64,000 nucleotides of DNA from Lacihabitans sp. CS3-21 (GCF_024343675.1 NZ_RJUD01000105.1:57178-121177), one strand, 5' to 3'; shown: positions 49,093 through 59,279, numbered from the stretch's first letter. The notes: generated from the sequence alone by a model not told the origin. Made by a program: numbers and translations.

Positions 49093-51198
49093 TTACTGAA
49101 GCACAAGAGCTACTATGTTTTTGCCAACCATCGAATAGGCCTTTACTCTGCCAATACCCGAATATTTAACTTTAAAACCTTTGTTTTCGAGCAACGGAAG
49201 GGCATCTTTGAGAGACAACCCTTTGACTGCCTCAATGTTTTTGTCAATATTTTTTGTTTCCCAAACCACAGAATCCTGTCTTACAATCCTTGGGTTTGTA
49301 AATCCTTCTCCTTCGGGTTGATTATTTATACCTAGTTTCTGACCAATATATCTATGGTCAGCAATTTTCCCTGGATTATGCTTGGTTACCAGCTTTTGTA
49401 CATCACTTTTCAAAACTAAACGAGGGTGTATCGAAATATCATAAGCAAATATTTTATCAGCGATGGTTTTGAATACTGGAGCACAAACATCGGCGGCATA
49501 AATATTCGTTCCTACGGGTTCGTCAATGACAACTACACAACTATATTTGGGTTTTTTGGCAGGAAAATAACCGATAAATGAAGTATGGTAGAGTCCTTTT
49601 TTGTAATTACCCCCTACTCTTTTTTGTGAAGTACCCGTTTTACCTGCAATCTGACAGGTACCGCCGTTTACATTTTTAGCTGTTCCATTTAGTACCACTC
49701 CCTCCATCATTTGCTTTATTTTTCTAAGCGTATTGGCTGAGCACAAAGGTTCCGAAATTCTGTTTGCCGTAATTACCTCTTCCACCTTAGTGCCACGTCT
49801 AATTTCCTTTACGATTATGGGTTGAATCCACTGGGCATCGTTAGCTATAGCATTATAAAAAGTGAGCATCTGAATGGGCGTAATTCTCGACTCATAACCT
49901 ATTGACATCCAAGGCACTGTCGTGCCACTAAAAGTAGAACTTCTAGAGTTTTTCAATATGGGATATGGCTCTCCTTTAAGCTGAAAACCCGAAGGTTTGT
50001 CTAATCTAAACTGACGTAAGTAAGCAAAATAATCTTCCGCAGTAGCAAAGCCAAAGTGCTTTTTCATCAAACTATAAATACCAATATTGCAGGATTGTTC
50101 AAAAATCTCTTGCACTGTGAGTTCGCCGTGTTTGTGCGAACAAGTAAACGAAAGACCGTTATGGCGAATTTCACCTGGACAGTTAACTCCTATCTCGGTC
50201 AGTTGTAAATTTGCCTTTTCAAGCAAAGCCACCATGGTAGCCAATTTAAAGGTAGACCCAGGATCCGTACCTTCTTTTACTGCATAATTTTGGTCTTCAA
50301 TAAAGCTTACCACACCATCAGCATCGGTGATACGTGTAAGATTGGCTATGGCTTTTACTTCTCCAGTAGCTATCTCCATTACTACAGCAGTACCGTATTT
50401 GGCTTGCGTTTGGAAGACTTGATTGCGAAGTGCACTCTCCACAATATCCTGAAAGTTTACATCTAAAGTGGTAACTACATCCCAGCCTGGCTCTGAGTTA
50501 ATATCTGATTCAAGATTGACAGGTTTTTGATAACCTCCCGCCAATCGCTCATAGAAACCTTTTCCATCTTTACCTTTCAAATAATTCTCAAAACTCGCTT
50601 CAACTCCAAAATCTCCTATTTTTTTGGTCTTGGGGTCGAGCTTTCCTATGGTTCTCATGGCCAAATTATTAAATGGCAAGAACCTAAATTCTTCTATTTC
50701 AAATCTTCCCCCACCTTTGTTGGGTCCTTCTCTAAAAAGGGGAAATTTCTCAATCTTCTCTTTTTCTACATGGTCTAACTTTCGGTTGCCGCCAAAGAGC
50801 ATATACCTCGTTTTGGTTTTCCGTGCTTTCGAAATTTTCTCTTTGTATTCCAAGTAACTGTAATCTTGAAAATACGCAGATAGTAAAATAGAAAGGGAGT
50901 CTAGGCTATTGTCGAAAAGCTCTTTTTTGGACTGATAAGGGTCTAATACTACCTGATATTTGGGTATGGAAGTGGCCAAAAGACTATGACCATCCGAGGC
51001 ATAAATATTCCCACGAGTAGCATCTATTATTCGCTCTTTCATTTGAAAGTCAATGACTTTTGAAAGCAACTCGGCTTTTTGACTTGTTTGAAGATAAATT
51101 ATTTTAAAAAAAATAGCAGCTCCAACTATACTCAATGCCAAGATAGTCCATCTTGACCGCCCCTTTATTTGTTCCTTTATTGAACTTTTACCAGACAT
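49093..51198 (-). CDS. ftsI: Penicillin-binding protein, FtsI/PBP2 class with PASTA domain
   Basis: A transpeptidase for septal peptidoglycan. The 701 residues have an N-terminal membrane anchor (about 18-35), a dimerisation domain and the transpeptidase domain with active-site motif GSTFK near residue 312, SCN near 366 and KTGT near 520. The C-terminal PASTA module spans about 637-701 (VKGLSLKDALPLLENKGFKVKYSGIGRVKAYS). It follows the ftsL-like gene and rsmH as in the dcw cluster, which supports FtsI over other class B PBPs. Confidence 0.93.
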   Translation of the reverse strand: MSGKSSIKEQIKGRSRWTILALSIVGAAIFFKIIYLQTSQKAELLSKVIDFQMKERIIDATRGNIYASDGHSLLATSIPKYQVVLDPYQSKKELFDNSLDSLSILLSAYFQDYSYLEYKEKISKARKTKTRYMLFGGNRKLDHVEKEKIEKFPLFREGPNKGGGRFEIEEFRFLPFNNLAMRTIGKLDPKTKKIGDFGVEASFENYLKGKDGKGFYERLAGGYQKPVNLESDINSEPGWDVVTTLDVNFQDIVESALRNQVFQTQAKYGTAVVMEIATGEVKAIANLTRITDADGVVSFIEDQNYAVKEGTDPGSTFKLATMVALLEKANLQLTEIGVNCPGEIRHNGLSFTCSHKHGELTVQEIFEQSCNIGIYSLMKKHFGFATAEDYFAYLRQFRLDKPSGFQLKGEPYPILKNSRSSTFSGTTVPWMSIGYESRITPIQMLTFYNAIANDAQWIQPIIVKEIRRGTKVEEVITANRISEPLCSANTLRKIKQMMEGVVLNGTAKNVNGGTCQIAGKTGTSQKRVGGNYKKGLYHTSFIGYFPAKKPKYSCVVVIDEPVGTNIYAADVCAPVFKTIADKIFAYDISIHPRLVLKSDVQKLVTKHNPGKIADHRYIGQKLGINNQPEGEGFTNPRIVRQDSVVWETKNIDKNIEAVKGLSLKDALPLLENKGFKVKYSGIGRVKAYSMVGKNIVALVLQ

Positions 51199-51210
51199 TT
51201 TTTAGGATTT

Positions 51211-51591
51211 TTAAGGTTTTTCGAAAGCTATTTTTATGGGCGGCTGAGCATTCTTTTCAAATCCTCTCTGTTCAAGTTTCTTTTCAACTTCAGATTGCTT
51301 ACTTGCAAAAAGATATTTGGATTTATGAGAAATAAAAGATGCTCTTTGTTCATTGAGGAGCTTTTCTGCCCTGTCAAGTTTCCTAATTAGGCCGTCGAAA
51401 TTGTGCTGAAAATAGATGTAAATAGTCACTAAAAAACCCACCCAAAGCACCTTACGCAGGGTGGTTGGAGACAAGCGTTCGTCTATTTCTAATTTACGAT
51501 TGACCCACTTGGCCATGGGGTCTATTAAGTTGAAGCTAAAGGACTTAGAGCTATCCTGCTCTACCCTTCTTCTGGGGCGGTTCTGTGACAT
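51211..51591 (-). CDS. ftsL: FtsL-like cell division protein
   Basis: About 126 residues. ATG at 51591 (MSQNRPRRRVEQDSSKSF) is chosen over a GTG eight codons upstream because a TAnnTTTG promoter box lies at 51620-51627, almost on top of the GTG. A basic cytoplasmic N-terminus is followed by one membrane helix (about 54-72, VLWVGFLVTIYIYFQHNF) and a coiled-coil exterior (LDRAEKLLNEQRASFISHKSKYLFASKQSEVEKKLEQRG). The position between rsmH and ftsI defines it. FtsL forms the divisome FtsQLB complex. Confidence 0.82.
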   Translation of the reverse strand: MSQNRPRRRVEQDSSKSFSFNLIDPMAKWVNRKLEIDERLSPTTLRKVLWVGFLVTIYIYFQHNFDGLIRKLDRAEKLLNEQRASFISHKSKYLFASKQSEVEKKLEQRGFEKNAQPPIKIAFEKP

Positions 51592-51619
51592 TAATCTAAT
51601 TTTTATGGGAAGCACTATT

Positions 51620-51627
51620 CAAAATTA
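51620..51627 (-). promoter_or_regulatory. Internal -7 box upstream of ftsL
   Basis: TAATTTTG on the minus strand, 28 bases before the ftsL ATG and after the rsmH stop. It allows ftsL-ftsI expression independent of rsmH. Confidence 0.4.
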
Positions 51628-51696
51628 AAGAATTTTTTCTTTAAAATTTATCCAAGCGATTTAAAAAATTTAAATTGATTCCCAAAACGGAACGAA

Positions 51697-52614
51697 TTAC
51701 GCTAACTTTTCGGCGATTCTCAACTTGGCACTCCTTGCCCTTGGATTTTGAATCAGTTCGTCCTCATTGGCCTCCACGGGTTTTCTTGTCACACTATGAA
51801 GTGGTTTGAGTTCATTGCCAAACAAATCCTTCTCTACCTCTCCAAAAAACTTACCACTACGGATAAAATTCTTTACGGGGCGGTCTTCCAAAGAATGATA
51901 GGACATTACCACCAACCTTCCAGTGGGAGCTAAAAGCTCTGGCACTTGCTCAAGAAATTCTTCCAAGACTTTAAGTTCCTCGTTTACTTCAATTCTCAAT
52001 GCCTGAAATACCTGGGCAAAAAATTTATTCTCCTTTCCGCGAGGGGCATATCTTTGTAAGGCAGCTTTAAGCTCACTTATCGTTTCTATAGGCCCAGTTC
52101 CTCTTGCCGAAACAATGGCCTGGGCCACTGTACGGGCATTTTTCAGCTCTCCATAAATGCCAAAGATCTTGTGTAGAGCCTCAAAACTATATTCATTTAC
52201 AACAGATTTTGCAGATTGTTCTTGCTGAACATCCATCCGCATGTCGAGGTCCGCATCGAATCTGGTAGAAAACCCACGCTCGGCGGTGTCTATTTGGTGA
52301 GAAGAAATACCTAAATCTGCCAAAATACCATCTACCTGTTTCACGCCATAAACCCTTAAATACTTGCGTAAAAACCTGAAGTTTGCTGAAATAAAAGTGA
52401 AATTTTCCGAATCAATTTTTGCAGCTTCTCGCTTAGCGTCATCGTCTTGATCAAAACTATACAAATGGCCAGTAGTAAGCTTAGATAAAATCTCTCTACT
52501 ATGACCACCACCACCAAAGGTAACATCTACATAGATGCCGTCTGGCTTTATGTTGAGGCCTTCGAGGCACTCTTTGAGCATTACAGGTTTGTGATAGTCG
52601 TAGTTTGGTTCCAA
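51697..52614 (-). CDS. rsmH: 16S rRNA (cytosine(1402)-N(4))-methyltransferase
   Basis: Methylates C1402 in the ribosomal P site. 305 residues. YDYHKPVMLKECLEGLNIKPDGIYVDVTFGGGGHSREIL (about 5-43) carries the SAM motif DVTFGGGGHS. GILADLGISSHQIDTAERGFS, the helical insert and VMSYHSLEDRPVKNFI are intact. The only in-frame start is TTG at 52614; a stop codon lies just upstream. First gene of an rsmH-ftsL-ftsI cluster, without mraZ upstream. Confidence 0.95.
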   Translation of the reverse strand: MEPNYDYHKPVMLKECLEGLNIKPDGIYVDVTFGGGGHSREILSKLTTGHLYSFDQDDDAKREAAKIDSENFTFISANFRFLRKYLRVYGVKQVDGILADLGISSHQIDTAERGFSTRFDADLDMRMDVQQEQSAKSVVNEYSFEALHKIFGIYGELKNARTVAQAIVSARGTGPIETISELKAALQRYAPRGKENKFFAQVFQALRIEVNEELKVLEEFLEQVPELLAPTGRLVVMSYHSLEDRPVKNFIRSGKFFGEVEKDLFGNELKPLHSVTRKPVEANEDELIQNPRARSAKLRIAEKLA

Positions 52615-52772
52615 TGAAATGAGTTATTTTTTGAAACGCAAAAATACGGTTTTTTATGGAGAATTCGGGTCAAAATAGATTCGGAATGTTTGTAAAGATA
52701 CAAAGTTGGGTTGGTTGGAAACACAAACCAATCGAACGAGTGGTTTGTGTTTCAAAAAATATTCTACCTAAA

Positions 52773-53285
52773 TTATTTCTGCCAAGCACAGATAATTCCA
52801 CCCATCAGCATCAGGCTTACTGTCCAATAGCCCACATTGATAAAGATATATTTCCAGCTTTTTCTCTCGAAAAGTCCGTTGGTACCAATAACTGGTAAAA
52901 CAAAGAATAAAGCGTACATTAATCCATGAAAAGCCCCGTGTTTGAATGTCCTGAACTCGTTGCCGTATTTCGCCATAAAGTCAGCGATATCAGCAGTAGC
53001 TAATGTTTTGGCGGCCTCGTCAGTTCCTTGCAATTGGTTCATGCAAATAGAAAACAGGTGCATTTGGTGAATCACCAGAGAGTTTACAGTCGAGGCAAGC
53101 ATAAATGCAAAAAGCAATGAAACACCAAAAATAACAGCCATGTTAGCACCTTTTATACTTTCTTCTGTCACTCCTGCTTCTTTCATCCAAACATTACCGA
53201 ATGTTTTGGGATTATACCATAAAAATCCAACAATAAAGTTTACAAATGCCGCAACAATCACAGCCCACCAGTTTACAATTTCCAT
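52773..53285 (-). CDS. DUF1761 family membrane protein
   Basis: A 170-residue protein with four hydrophobic segments at about 6-24, 49-68, 119-139 and 147-166. The start WWAVIVAAFVNFIVGFLWYNPKTFGNVWMKEAG fits DUF1761, whose members begin with a helix, then LWYxPxxFGxxWxxxxG. Function unknown. Monocistronic. Confidence 0.85.
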   Translation of the reverse strand: MEIVNWWAVIVAAFVNFIVGFLWYNPKTFGNVWMKEAGVTEESIKGANMAVIFGVSLLFAFMLASTVNSLVIHQMHLFSICMNQLQGTDEAAKTLATADIADFMAKYGNEFRTFKHGAFHGLMYALFFVLPVIGTNGLFERKSWKYIFINVGYWTVSLMLMGGIICAWQK

Positions 53286-53358
53286 AGGTTTTAATATTTA
53301 GAGGTTAATAATGTTTATCGATTTACAAAATTCTACTTATTTATCAAAAAAATCTGGC

Positions 53359-54432
53359 TTATAGTTCAAGTTTCAGTTGCTTTCCATTTCCAGTTTCCTC
53401 TTCTAAAAAATTAGAAACACTTAGTCCCAAAAGTCTAATTCCCTTCGGAAACGGCAGTAGATTTTCTATCAAATAATCAATGGTTTTGTTTATTTCTTCT
53501 TTCTGAAAATACCCATTTTCAAGTGTCTTACTTCTTGTAATTGACTCAAAATCAGCATATTTTATTTTTATAGTCAGTGTTTTACCCACCAGATGGTGTT
53601 TTTGGGTTCTGACCAAAAGCGAGTCGGTGAGTTGGTATAAATGTCCATAAATTTCAGAAACCAATTCTAAATCTGTTGTGAACGTATTTTCTACGCTTAC
53701 CGACTTGGTTTCTCGTTCGGCTACTACTTCTCTATGATCCTGTCCACGGGCAATTTCGAAATAATATTTACCTACTTTTCCGAAATTTTTCACCAAAAAC
53801 TCTTGAGATTGTTCCTTTAGTTCTTTGCCTGAATTTATACCCATCGCTTTCATTTTTTCGGCGGTTACTCGTCCTATTCCATAAAATCTATGAATGGGCA
53901 AAGTCTCCACAAATGCCTCCGCCTGGCTGGGTTTTATCACACATTGGCCGTTGGGTTTGTTGATATCGGAAGCCGTTTTGGCTAAAAATTTATTAAATGA
54001 AATACCAGCCGAAGCCGTCAATTGTGTTTTTTCAAAAATCTTCTGCCGAATTTCGGTCGCTATTTGGGTGGCGGTTTCTATACCTTTTTTGTTTTCGGTA
54101 ACATCCAAATATGCCTCGTCTAGCGAAAGTGGCTCTATAAGATCCGTATATTCAGCAAAAATCTCCCTGATTTGCATGGAAACTTGTTTATATGCATCAA
54201 ATCTGGGTTTTACAAAAATCAAGGACGGGCACAGACGCTTGGCCGTTTTGGAAGGCAAAGCCGATTTTACACCAAATTTTCTGGCTTCATAACTGGCTGC
54301 TGCCACTACGCCACGTTCGGCACTGCCACCCACAGCTACGGGTTTTCCTCGTAACTCAGGGTTATCACGCTGCTCCACAGATGCAAAAAATGCGTCCATG
54401 TCGATGTGTATTATTTTGCGAAGGTTTGGCAA
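53359..54432 (-). CDS. dinB: DNA polymerase IV
   Basis: A Y-family translesion polymerase. The 357 residues start at TTG 54432 (MPNLRKIIHIDMDAFFASVEQ). Catalytic residues: the Asp of HIDMDAFFASVE and the Asp-Glu of PLSLDEAYLDVT near 105. AAASYEARKFGVKSAL, TASAGISFNKFLAKTASDINKPNGQ and the helix-hairpin-helix FYGIGRVTAEKMKAMGI are typical, and the little-finger domain fills about 240-345. It is not beside an SOS repressor here. Confidence 0.95.
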   Translation of the reverse strand: MPNLRKIIHIDMDAFFASVEQRDNPELRGKPVAVGGSAERGVVAAASYEARKFGVKSALPSKTAKRLCPSLIFVKPRFDAYKQVSMQIREIFAEYTDLIEPLSLDEAYLDVTENKKGIETATQIATEIRQKIFEKTQLTASAGISFNKFLAKTASDINKPNGQCVIKPSQAEAFVETLPIHRFYGIGRVTAEKMKAMGINSGKELKEQSQEFLVKNFGKVGKYYFEIARGQDHREVVAERETKSVSVENTFTTDLELVSEIYGHLYQLTDSLLVRTQKHHLVGKTLTIKIKYADFESITRSKTLENGYFQKEEINKTIDYLIENLLPFPKGIRLLGLSVSNFLEEETGNGKQLKLEL

Positions 54433-54452
54433 ATCTTATTGTTTGATTTTGG

Positions 54453-54460
54453 CAAAAGTA
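54453..54460 (-). promoter_or_regulatory. -7 box for dinB
   Basis: TACTTTTG on the minus strand, 20 bases upstream of the TTG start. Confidence 0.5.
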
Positions 54461-54547
54461 GAAATTTTTAAGAATCTTTTATTGATGACTTCTCTGAAAC
54501 TGGCTGTTGGTTTGAGTAAAATCTAAGTCGATTCGCTATTTTATTGG

Positions 54548-54555
54548 TATCTTTG
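54548..54555 (+). promoter_or_regulatory. -7 box for the DEAD-box helicase gene
   Basis: TATCTTTG, 17 bases before ATG 54573. It argues against a TTG start three codons upstream of that ATG. Confidence 0.5.
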
Positions 54556-54572
54556 CACCCAAATTGTATATT

Positions 54573-55955
54573 ATGGAAAACACCTTCAAGAAATTTGACC
54601 TCAATAAACAGCTGCTTATAGCTGTGGACGATTTGGGTTATACTGAGCCCAGTGAGATTCAAGACAAGGCTATTCCTTTGATATTAGCAGGCCACGACGT
54701 GTTGGGAATTGCACAAACGGGTACAGGCAAAACTGCGGCTTACCTTTTGCCAATTTTGATGAAAATCAAATATGCACAAGGCAAAGATGCCCGCTGTATG
54801 ATATTCGCCCCTACGCGTGAGTTGGTGATGCAAATTGATGCTTCAATCGTTGAACTCGCAAAGTATACCGATATACGACATGTAGCTCTTTTTGGTGGTT
54901 TAGGACCAAAAACTCAAATAGAAACACTCAAAAAAGGGATAGATATCATAGTAGCCACACCTGGAAGATTCATGGATTTGTATCTTTTGGGGGAAATAAA
55001 TACCAGAAGTCTTCAATATTTGGTACTCGACGAAGCCGACAAAATGATGGACATGGGTTTTATGCCACAGATTCGTCGAATATTGGAGGTTATACCACGC
55101 AAAAGGAAAAACCTTTTGTTTTCGGCCACATTTCAGCCAAGGGTAGAAAAGCTTTCAGAAGAGTTTCTTGAAGATCCCTTAAAAATTGAAATTACGCCAT
55201 CCGCCACAGCAGCTAGCACGATTACGCAGACCGTTTACCATGTACCCAATTTTAAAACAAAAATAAATCTTTTGGGCTATTTGCTTGACTCTGACGTGAT
55301 AACCCGAGCGATGGTTTTTTGCAGAACCAAAACCGTGGCCGACAACGTCTTTAAGTTTTTGGAAAGAAAGGTTTTAGGTGCCAATAGTGTAAGGGTAATT
55401 CACGCCAACAAAGGCCAAAATACTCGAATAAATGCCGTGGAAGACTTCCGTGGAGGCAAAATCAAAGTTTTGGTATCTACCGACGTGGCGGCAAGAGGCA
55501 TTGATGTAAATGCAGTGAGCCATGTGATAAACTTTGATGTGCCGCTTATTTATGAAGACTACGTACACAGAATTGGCCGCACAGGCCGAGCAAAATTAGA
55601 AGGCGAAGCCATCACTTTTTTGTTGCCTTCAGAAGAATATCATTTGAACAAAATTCAGAAGATTATTCGTACCACAGTGCCCATTTTAGAGCTTCCATCA
55701 CAAGTACGAATAGAAGAAACGGAGTTTGAAGAAAGTCAAGCTATGCTCCGTGAAATGGATGAGCAACGCAAAAAAGAAGACCCAGATTTCAGGGGAGCGT
55801 TCCACGAAAAATCAGAAAAGAATCAAAAGTTTATAAAACTCAGAGAAGCTCAAGCAAAAGCCAAAGAGAAAGCCAAGGAAAAAGCTCCAAAAACTAAACC
55901 AAAGAGCAACGCTAAAAAACCACAAAGCAAGGGTAATTTTAAGAAGAAATACTAA
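54573..55955 (+). CDS. DEAD/DEAH box RNA helicase
   Basis: An ATP-dependent RNA helicase of about 460 residues. Motifs: Q-motif region FDLNKQLLIAVDDLGYTEPSEIQDKAIP, Walker A AQTGTGKTAAY (about 48-58), APTRELVMQI, TPGRFMDL, DEAD in LVLDEADKMMDMGF, LFSATFQPR, and the second RecA domain with STDVAARGIDV and HRIGRTGRAKLEGEA. The C-terminus is a Lys-rich tail (KAKEKAKEKAPKTKPKSNAKKPQ), which would bind RNA non-specifically. It resembles RhlE-type helicases, with a role in ribosome assembly or cold adaptation likely. Confidence 0.93.
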   Translation: MENTFKKFDLNKQLLIAVDDLGYTEPSEIQDKAIPLILAGHDVLGIAQTGTGKTAAYLLPILMKIKYAQGKDARCMIFAPTRELVMQIDASIVELAKYTDIRHVALFGGLGPKTQIETLKKGIDIIVATPGRFMDLYLLGEINTRSLQYLVLDEADKMMDMGFMPQIRRILEVIPRKRKNLLFSATFQPRVEKLSEEFLEDPLKIEITPSATAASTITQTVYHVPNFKTKINLLGYLLDSDVITRAMVFCRTKTVADNVFKFLERKVLGANSVRVIHANKGQNTRINAVEDFRGGKIKVLVSTDVAARGIDVNAVSHVINFDVPLIYEDYVHRIGRTGRAKLEGEAITFLLPSEEYHLNKIQKIIRTTVPILELPSQVRIEETEFEESQAMLREMDEQRKKEDPDFRGAFHEKSEKNQKFIKLREAQAKAKEKAKEKAPKTKPKSNAKKPQSKGNFKKKY

Positions 55956-56036
55956 ATTTGGCGAATATAATCCGCAAATTCATATGAATTCAGGGATTAC
56001 ATTAGCCAGAATAATGATTTTTTCAAAAGTAAGAAC

Positions 56037-56825
56037 TCAGTAACTGCCCAATTTCCCCTTTTCTCCTGAACCTTCAAACTCTGCAAGGGTTGTTTTGGCA
56101 ATCGCTTTTAAAGCAGAAGAATCGTTGATCATCGTCACAAATTTATATCCCAAATCGGCAAAGAGACGTGCGTTTTGAGGTGTAGCGGCATGAATACCGG
56201 CCACAAGATTATGCTCAGTGGCAACTGCCAATATTTCTTTTAGTATATTTAAAAAACTTGGGTCCTGAAAATCGGCCAGTTTTTCATACCCTAACGACAT
56301 ACTCAAATCCCATGGCCCTACATAAAACCCGTCCAAATTAGGCACTTTGGCCATTTCTCTGATGTTTTTAAGAGCATCAGGAGTTTCTATCATCGCCAGT
56401 GTTATAGTAAAATCGTTGGCATAGCTGGCATAATCTTCTCCATAAACTACGTTTGAGCGGGTAGGCCCGAGACTTCTGTTTCCTTTTGGGTAATATTTGG
56501 CTGCTCTTACAAATGCGGCAGTTTCTTCTGCAGTATCGAGCATCGGGCATATCAACCCAACCACACCAGCGTCTAGCATTCGCATAATGTAGGCGGCATT
56601 GTTGTCGGGCAATCGCACGAATGGCACAGTTCCACTACCTTCGATGGCTTGTAGCATCGGCAACATGGTGGTCAAGTCAGGAGCTAAACCATGCTGAGCG
56701 TCAATCGTCATCACATCAAAACCCACACTGGCCATTATTTCAGCCGACCATGAACTGGGCGTACTTATCCAAGCATTGGTAACGGGGTCACCATTGGCCC
56801 ATTTTTGTTTTATCTTATTTTGCAT
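56037..56825 (-). CDS. HpcH/HpaI-type class II aldolase
   Basis: A 262-residue TIM barrel of the HpcH/HpaI aldolase and citrate lyase family. VMTIDAQHGLAPD (His near 45 of this type polarises the substrate), GVVGLICPMLDTAEE, RSLGPTRSN, MIETPDALKNI (metal Glu) and GFYVGPWDLSMSLG (metal Asp) are visible. Such enzymes cleave 4-hydroxy-2-ketoacids to pyruvate and an aldehyde. The natural substrate is unknown. It starts one base downstream of the glpK stop. Confidence 0.87.
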   Translation of the reverse strand: MQNKIKQKWANGDPVTNAWISTPSSWSAEIMASVGFDVMTIDAQHGLAPDLTTMLPMLQAIEGSGTVPFVRLPDNNAAYIMRMLDAGVVGLICPMLDTAEETAAFVRAAKYYPKGNRSLGPTRSNVVYGEDYASYANDFTITLAMIETPDALKNIREMAKVPNLDGFYVGPWDLSMSLGYEKLADFQDPSFLNILKEILAVATEHNLVAGIHAATPQNARLFADLGYKFVTMINDSSALKAIAKTTLAEFEGSGEKGKLGSY

Positions 56826-56826
56826 T

Positions 56827-58323
56827 TCAATCTTCCCAGTTTAATGAACGTTCAATGGCTTTTTTCCAACCTTTAAAATTCTTGTCTCTCAATGTATCGT
56901 CCATCTTTGGCGTCCAGGTTTTATCTACACCCCAGTTGGCAATCAAGTCATCAAAATTTTCCCAATAACCCACTGCCAAACCAGCCGCATAGGCTGCACC
57001 GAGTGCTGTAGTTTCTATCATCATTGGCCTGATGACAGGTACTTTGAGCATGTCTGACTGAAACTGCATCAAAAGCTCATTTACAGTCATACCGCCATCC
57101 ACTCTGAGCGAGGTTATTTCTATACCGGCGTCTTTTTCCATGGCTTCTAAGACATCGAGCGTTTGATAAGCAGTGGCTTCCAAAACTGCTCTCGCTATGT
57201 GATTTTTGTTTACATATCTTGTTAAACCTGCCACCACGCCACGGGCGGTATTTTCCCAATATGGAGCATATAATCCCGAAAAGGCAGGTACAAAATAGGC
57301 TCCTCCGTTATCATCCACAGCCTCCGCCAATGTCTGAATTTCGCTACTTTCTTTTATCAAGCCTAGATTATCTCTCACCCATTGCACCAAAGCTCCCGTT
57401 ATGGCCACAGAACCTTCTAAAGCAAAATGAACAGGTTGATTTTCAAATTGATAAGCAACGGTAGTCAATAGGCCATACTTAGATGGAATGGCTTTTTCAC
57501 CTGTATTGAGTAACATAAAACAACCCGTTCCATACGTATTTTTAGCCTCGCCGGGCTTGAAACAAGTTTGTCCAACCAAGGCCGCTTGTTGATCGCCCAA
57601 AATTCCTGCAATCGGGACACCAGCCAATGGCTCGGCAGTGATGTCGCCATACTTCATACTGCTAGGTTTTATTTCTGGCAACATGGCCTTGGGAATGTTC
57701 AATTTCTGAAGAATTTCGTCGTCCCAAGTTTGGGTTTCGAGATTCATCAACTGAGTTCTGGAAGCGTTGGTTACATCGGTGATATGGATTCCACCTTTTA
57801 TACCGCCCGTCAAATTCCACACCAAAAAAGTATCCATGTTCCCGAAAATGGCCTCTCCTTTTTCAGCATCTTCACGTAGTCCATCCACGTTTTCGAGTAA
57901 CCACTGAATTTTTAGTCCACTGAAATAAGTAGCCAAAGGTAAACCAGTTTTTGCCCTTATCCAGTCGCTTCCAATTTCCTTTTCAAGTTTTTCTACCGTT
58001 TTACCCACGCGGGTATCCTGCCAAACCAAGGCATTATAATAAGCTTTACCCGTGCGTTGATTCCAAACAACAGCCGTTTCTCTTTGATTGGTAATACCGC
58101 AGGCAACGATGTTTTCTATTTTGATTCCCTTTTTTATACGAGCTTGGGCTATCACTTCTTGCGTATTTTTCCAGATTTCTTCCGGGTTGTGTTCTACCCA
58201 GCCAGGTTGCGGGTAAATCTGTTCGTGTTCTTTTTGGGCTACCGATACGATTTCTCCTTTTTTGTCAAAAAAAATGCATCGTGTACTGGTAGTGCCTTGG
58301 TCAATGGAGGCAATTAATTTCAT
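56827..58323 (-). CDS. glpK: Glycerol kinase
   Basis: Phosphorylates glycerol to glycerol 3-phosphate. 498 residues. ATG 58323 gives [19 protein letters not shown], the normal start; an upstream open frame of 39 codons is discarded. FGGY-kinase motifs: DQGTTSTR (about 8-15), [32 protein letters not shown] (phosphate 2), and [21 protein letters not shown] (adenosine site). glpF and glpD are absent; instead an aldolase gene follows directly. Confidence 0.95.
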   Translation of the reverse strand: MKLIASIDQGTTSTRCIFFDKKGEIVSVAQKEHEQIYPQPGWVEHNPEEIWKNTQEVIAQARIKKGIKIENIVACGITNQRETAVVWNQRTGKAYYNALVWQDTRVGKTVEKLEKEIGSDWIRAKTGLPLATYFSGLKIQWLLENVDGLREDAEKGEAIFGNMDTFLVWNLTGGIKGGIHITDVTNASRTQLMNLETQTWDDEILQKLNIPKAMLPEIKPSSMKYGDITAEPLAGVPIAGILGDQQAALVGQTCFKPGEAKNTYGTGCFMLLNTGEKAIPSKYGLLTTVAYQFENQPVHFALEGSVAITGALVQWVRDNLGLIKESSEIQTLAEAVDDNGGAYFVPAFSGLYAPYWENTARGVVAGLTRYVNKNHIARAVLEATAYQTLDVLEAMEKDAGIEITSLRVDGGMTVNELLMQFQSDMLKVPVIRPMMIETTALGAAYAAGLAVGYWENFDDLIANWGVDKTWTPKMDDTLRDKNFKGWKKAIERSLNWED

Positions 58324-58390
58324 TAAGGTTGATTTTAAAATAATCCCTAAATTAGTGCAAAAATTGGTTTTAATAAACCTAAACTCAAAA

Positions 58391-59170
58391 ATGTTGAAAT
58401 TCTTCAAATTTCTGATAATTACATGCTCTCTTCTAGGCATAATAGTATTATTTTTTCAGGATATTCTCATTTTGCATCCGGTAAAACTACCGAAGTCATA
58501 TAATTATAGATTTGATGAATCCTTCGAGGAAATTAATTTTTCATCAGAAACCAATACTGAAATCAATGGTCTATTATTTAGAGTAAAAAACTCAAAAGGC
58601 TTGGTCTTTTATAACCATGGTAATGCGGATAATTTGCAAAGATGGGGAAGGCATGCAAAAGACTTTACTCAGCTAGGCTATGATGTTTTTTTTTATGATT
58701 ATCGTGGATTTGGCAAGAGTTCAGGAAAATTCACAGAAAGAGAAACATTGAAGGATGCAGTATTTCTTTTTGATAAAATAGTAAAAGAATATCTAGACAA
58801 AAAAGTTATCATTTACGGTAGATCACTTGGGACAGGAATAGCAACATTTGTGGCCAAAAACAGAAAAGCAGATGCATTGATTTTGGAGACACCCTACTAC
58901 AATATGGCCGACGTAGGTAAATCATGGTTGCCTTTCATTCCGTTTGAAAAAATACTGACCTATAAATTTCCTACCAACGAATGGATTAATGACGTAAATA
59001 TGCCCATTGTTATTTTCCATGGCACGGCAGACGCCGTAGTGCCATATTCTTCTGGCAAAAAACTATCACATATGACTGAATGTGACCTAATTACAATAGA
59101 GAATGGCAAACATAAAAACCTGGCTGAATTTGAAAAATACCATACCGAACTTAAAAAAATATTGAGATAA
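58391..59170 (+). CDS. Membrane-anchored alpha/beta hydrolase
   Basis: About 259 residues. ATG 58391 gives a signal anchor ([28 protein letters not shown]); an earlier frame start inside the divergent glpK region is rejected. The alpha/beta fold has the oxyanion segment [17 protein letters not shown], the nucleophile elbow GRSLGTG (Ser near 143), Asp in [11 protein letters not shown] and His in NGKHKNL. It resembles the BEM46/ABHD13-like (YqkD/YtmA) hydrolases. The substrate is unknown. It lies upstream of the caspase gene on the same strand. Confidence 0.85.
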   Translation: MLKFFKFLIITCSLLGIIVLFFQDILILHPVKLPKSYNYRFDESFEEINFSSETNTEINGLLFRVKNSKGLVFYNHGNADNLQRWGRHAKDFTQLGYDVFFYDYRGFGKSSGKFTERETLKDAVFLFDKIVKEYLDKKVIIYGRSLGTGIATFVAKNRKADALILETPYYNMADVGKSWLPFIPFEKILTYKFPTNEWINDVNMPIVIFHGTADAVVPYSSGKKLSHMTECDLITIENGKHKNLAEFEKYHTELKKILR

Positions 59171-59247
59171 TTTAATAGAAATTGTCAAGCCCAAAATCCA
59201 AAACCGTCATTAACATTTTGTAAAGAAATAAATATTAAAGTTTGATA

Positions 59248-59255
59248 TACTTTTG
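59248..59255 (+). promoter_or_regulatory. -7 box for the caspase gene
   Basis: TACTTTTG, 24 bases before the predicted TTG start at 59280. TTTG occurs at 59217-59220 but 27 bases away, more than usual. Confidence 0.4.
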
Positions 59256-59279
59256 GCACAAAAATAGCCCTGAAACAAA

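Noticed and set aside
58324..58440. N-terminal extension of glycerol kinase
   Set aside because: The conserved kinase start is at 58323, and the extension overlaps the divergent hydrolase start and has no conserved content.
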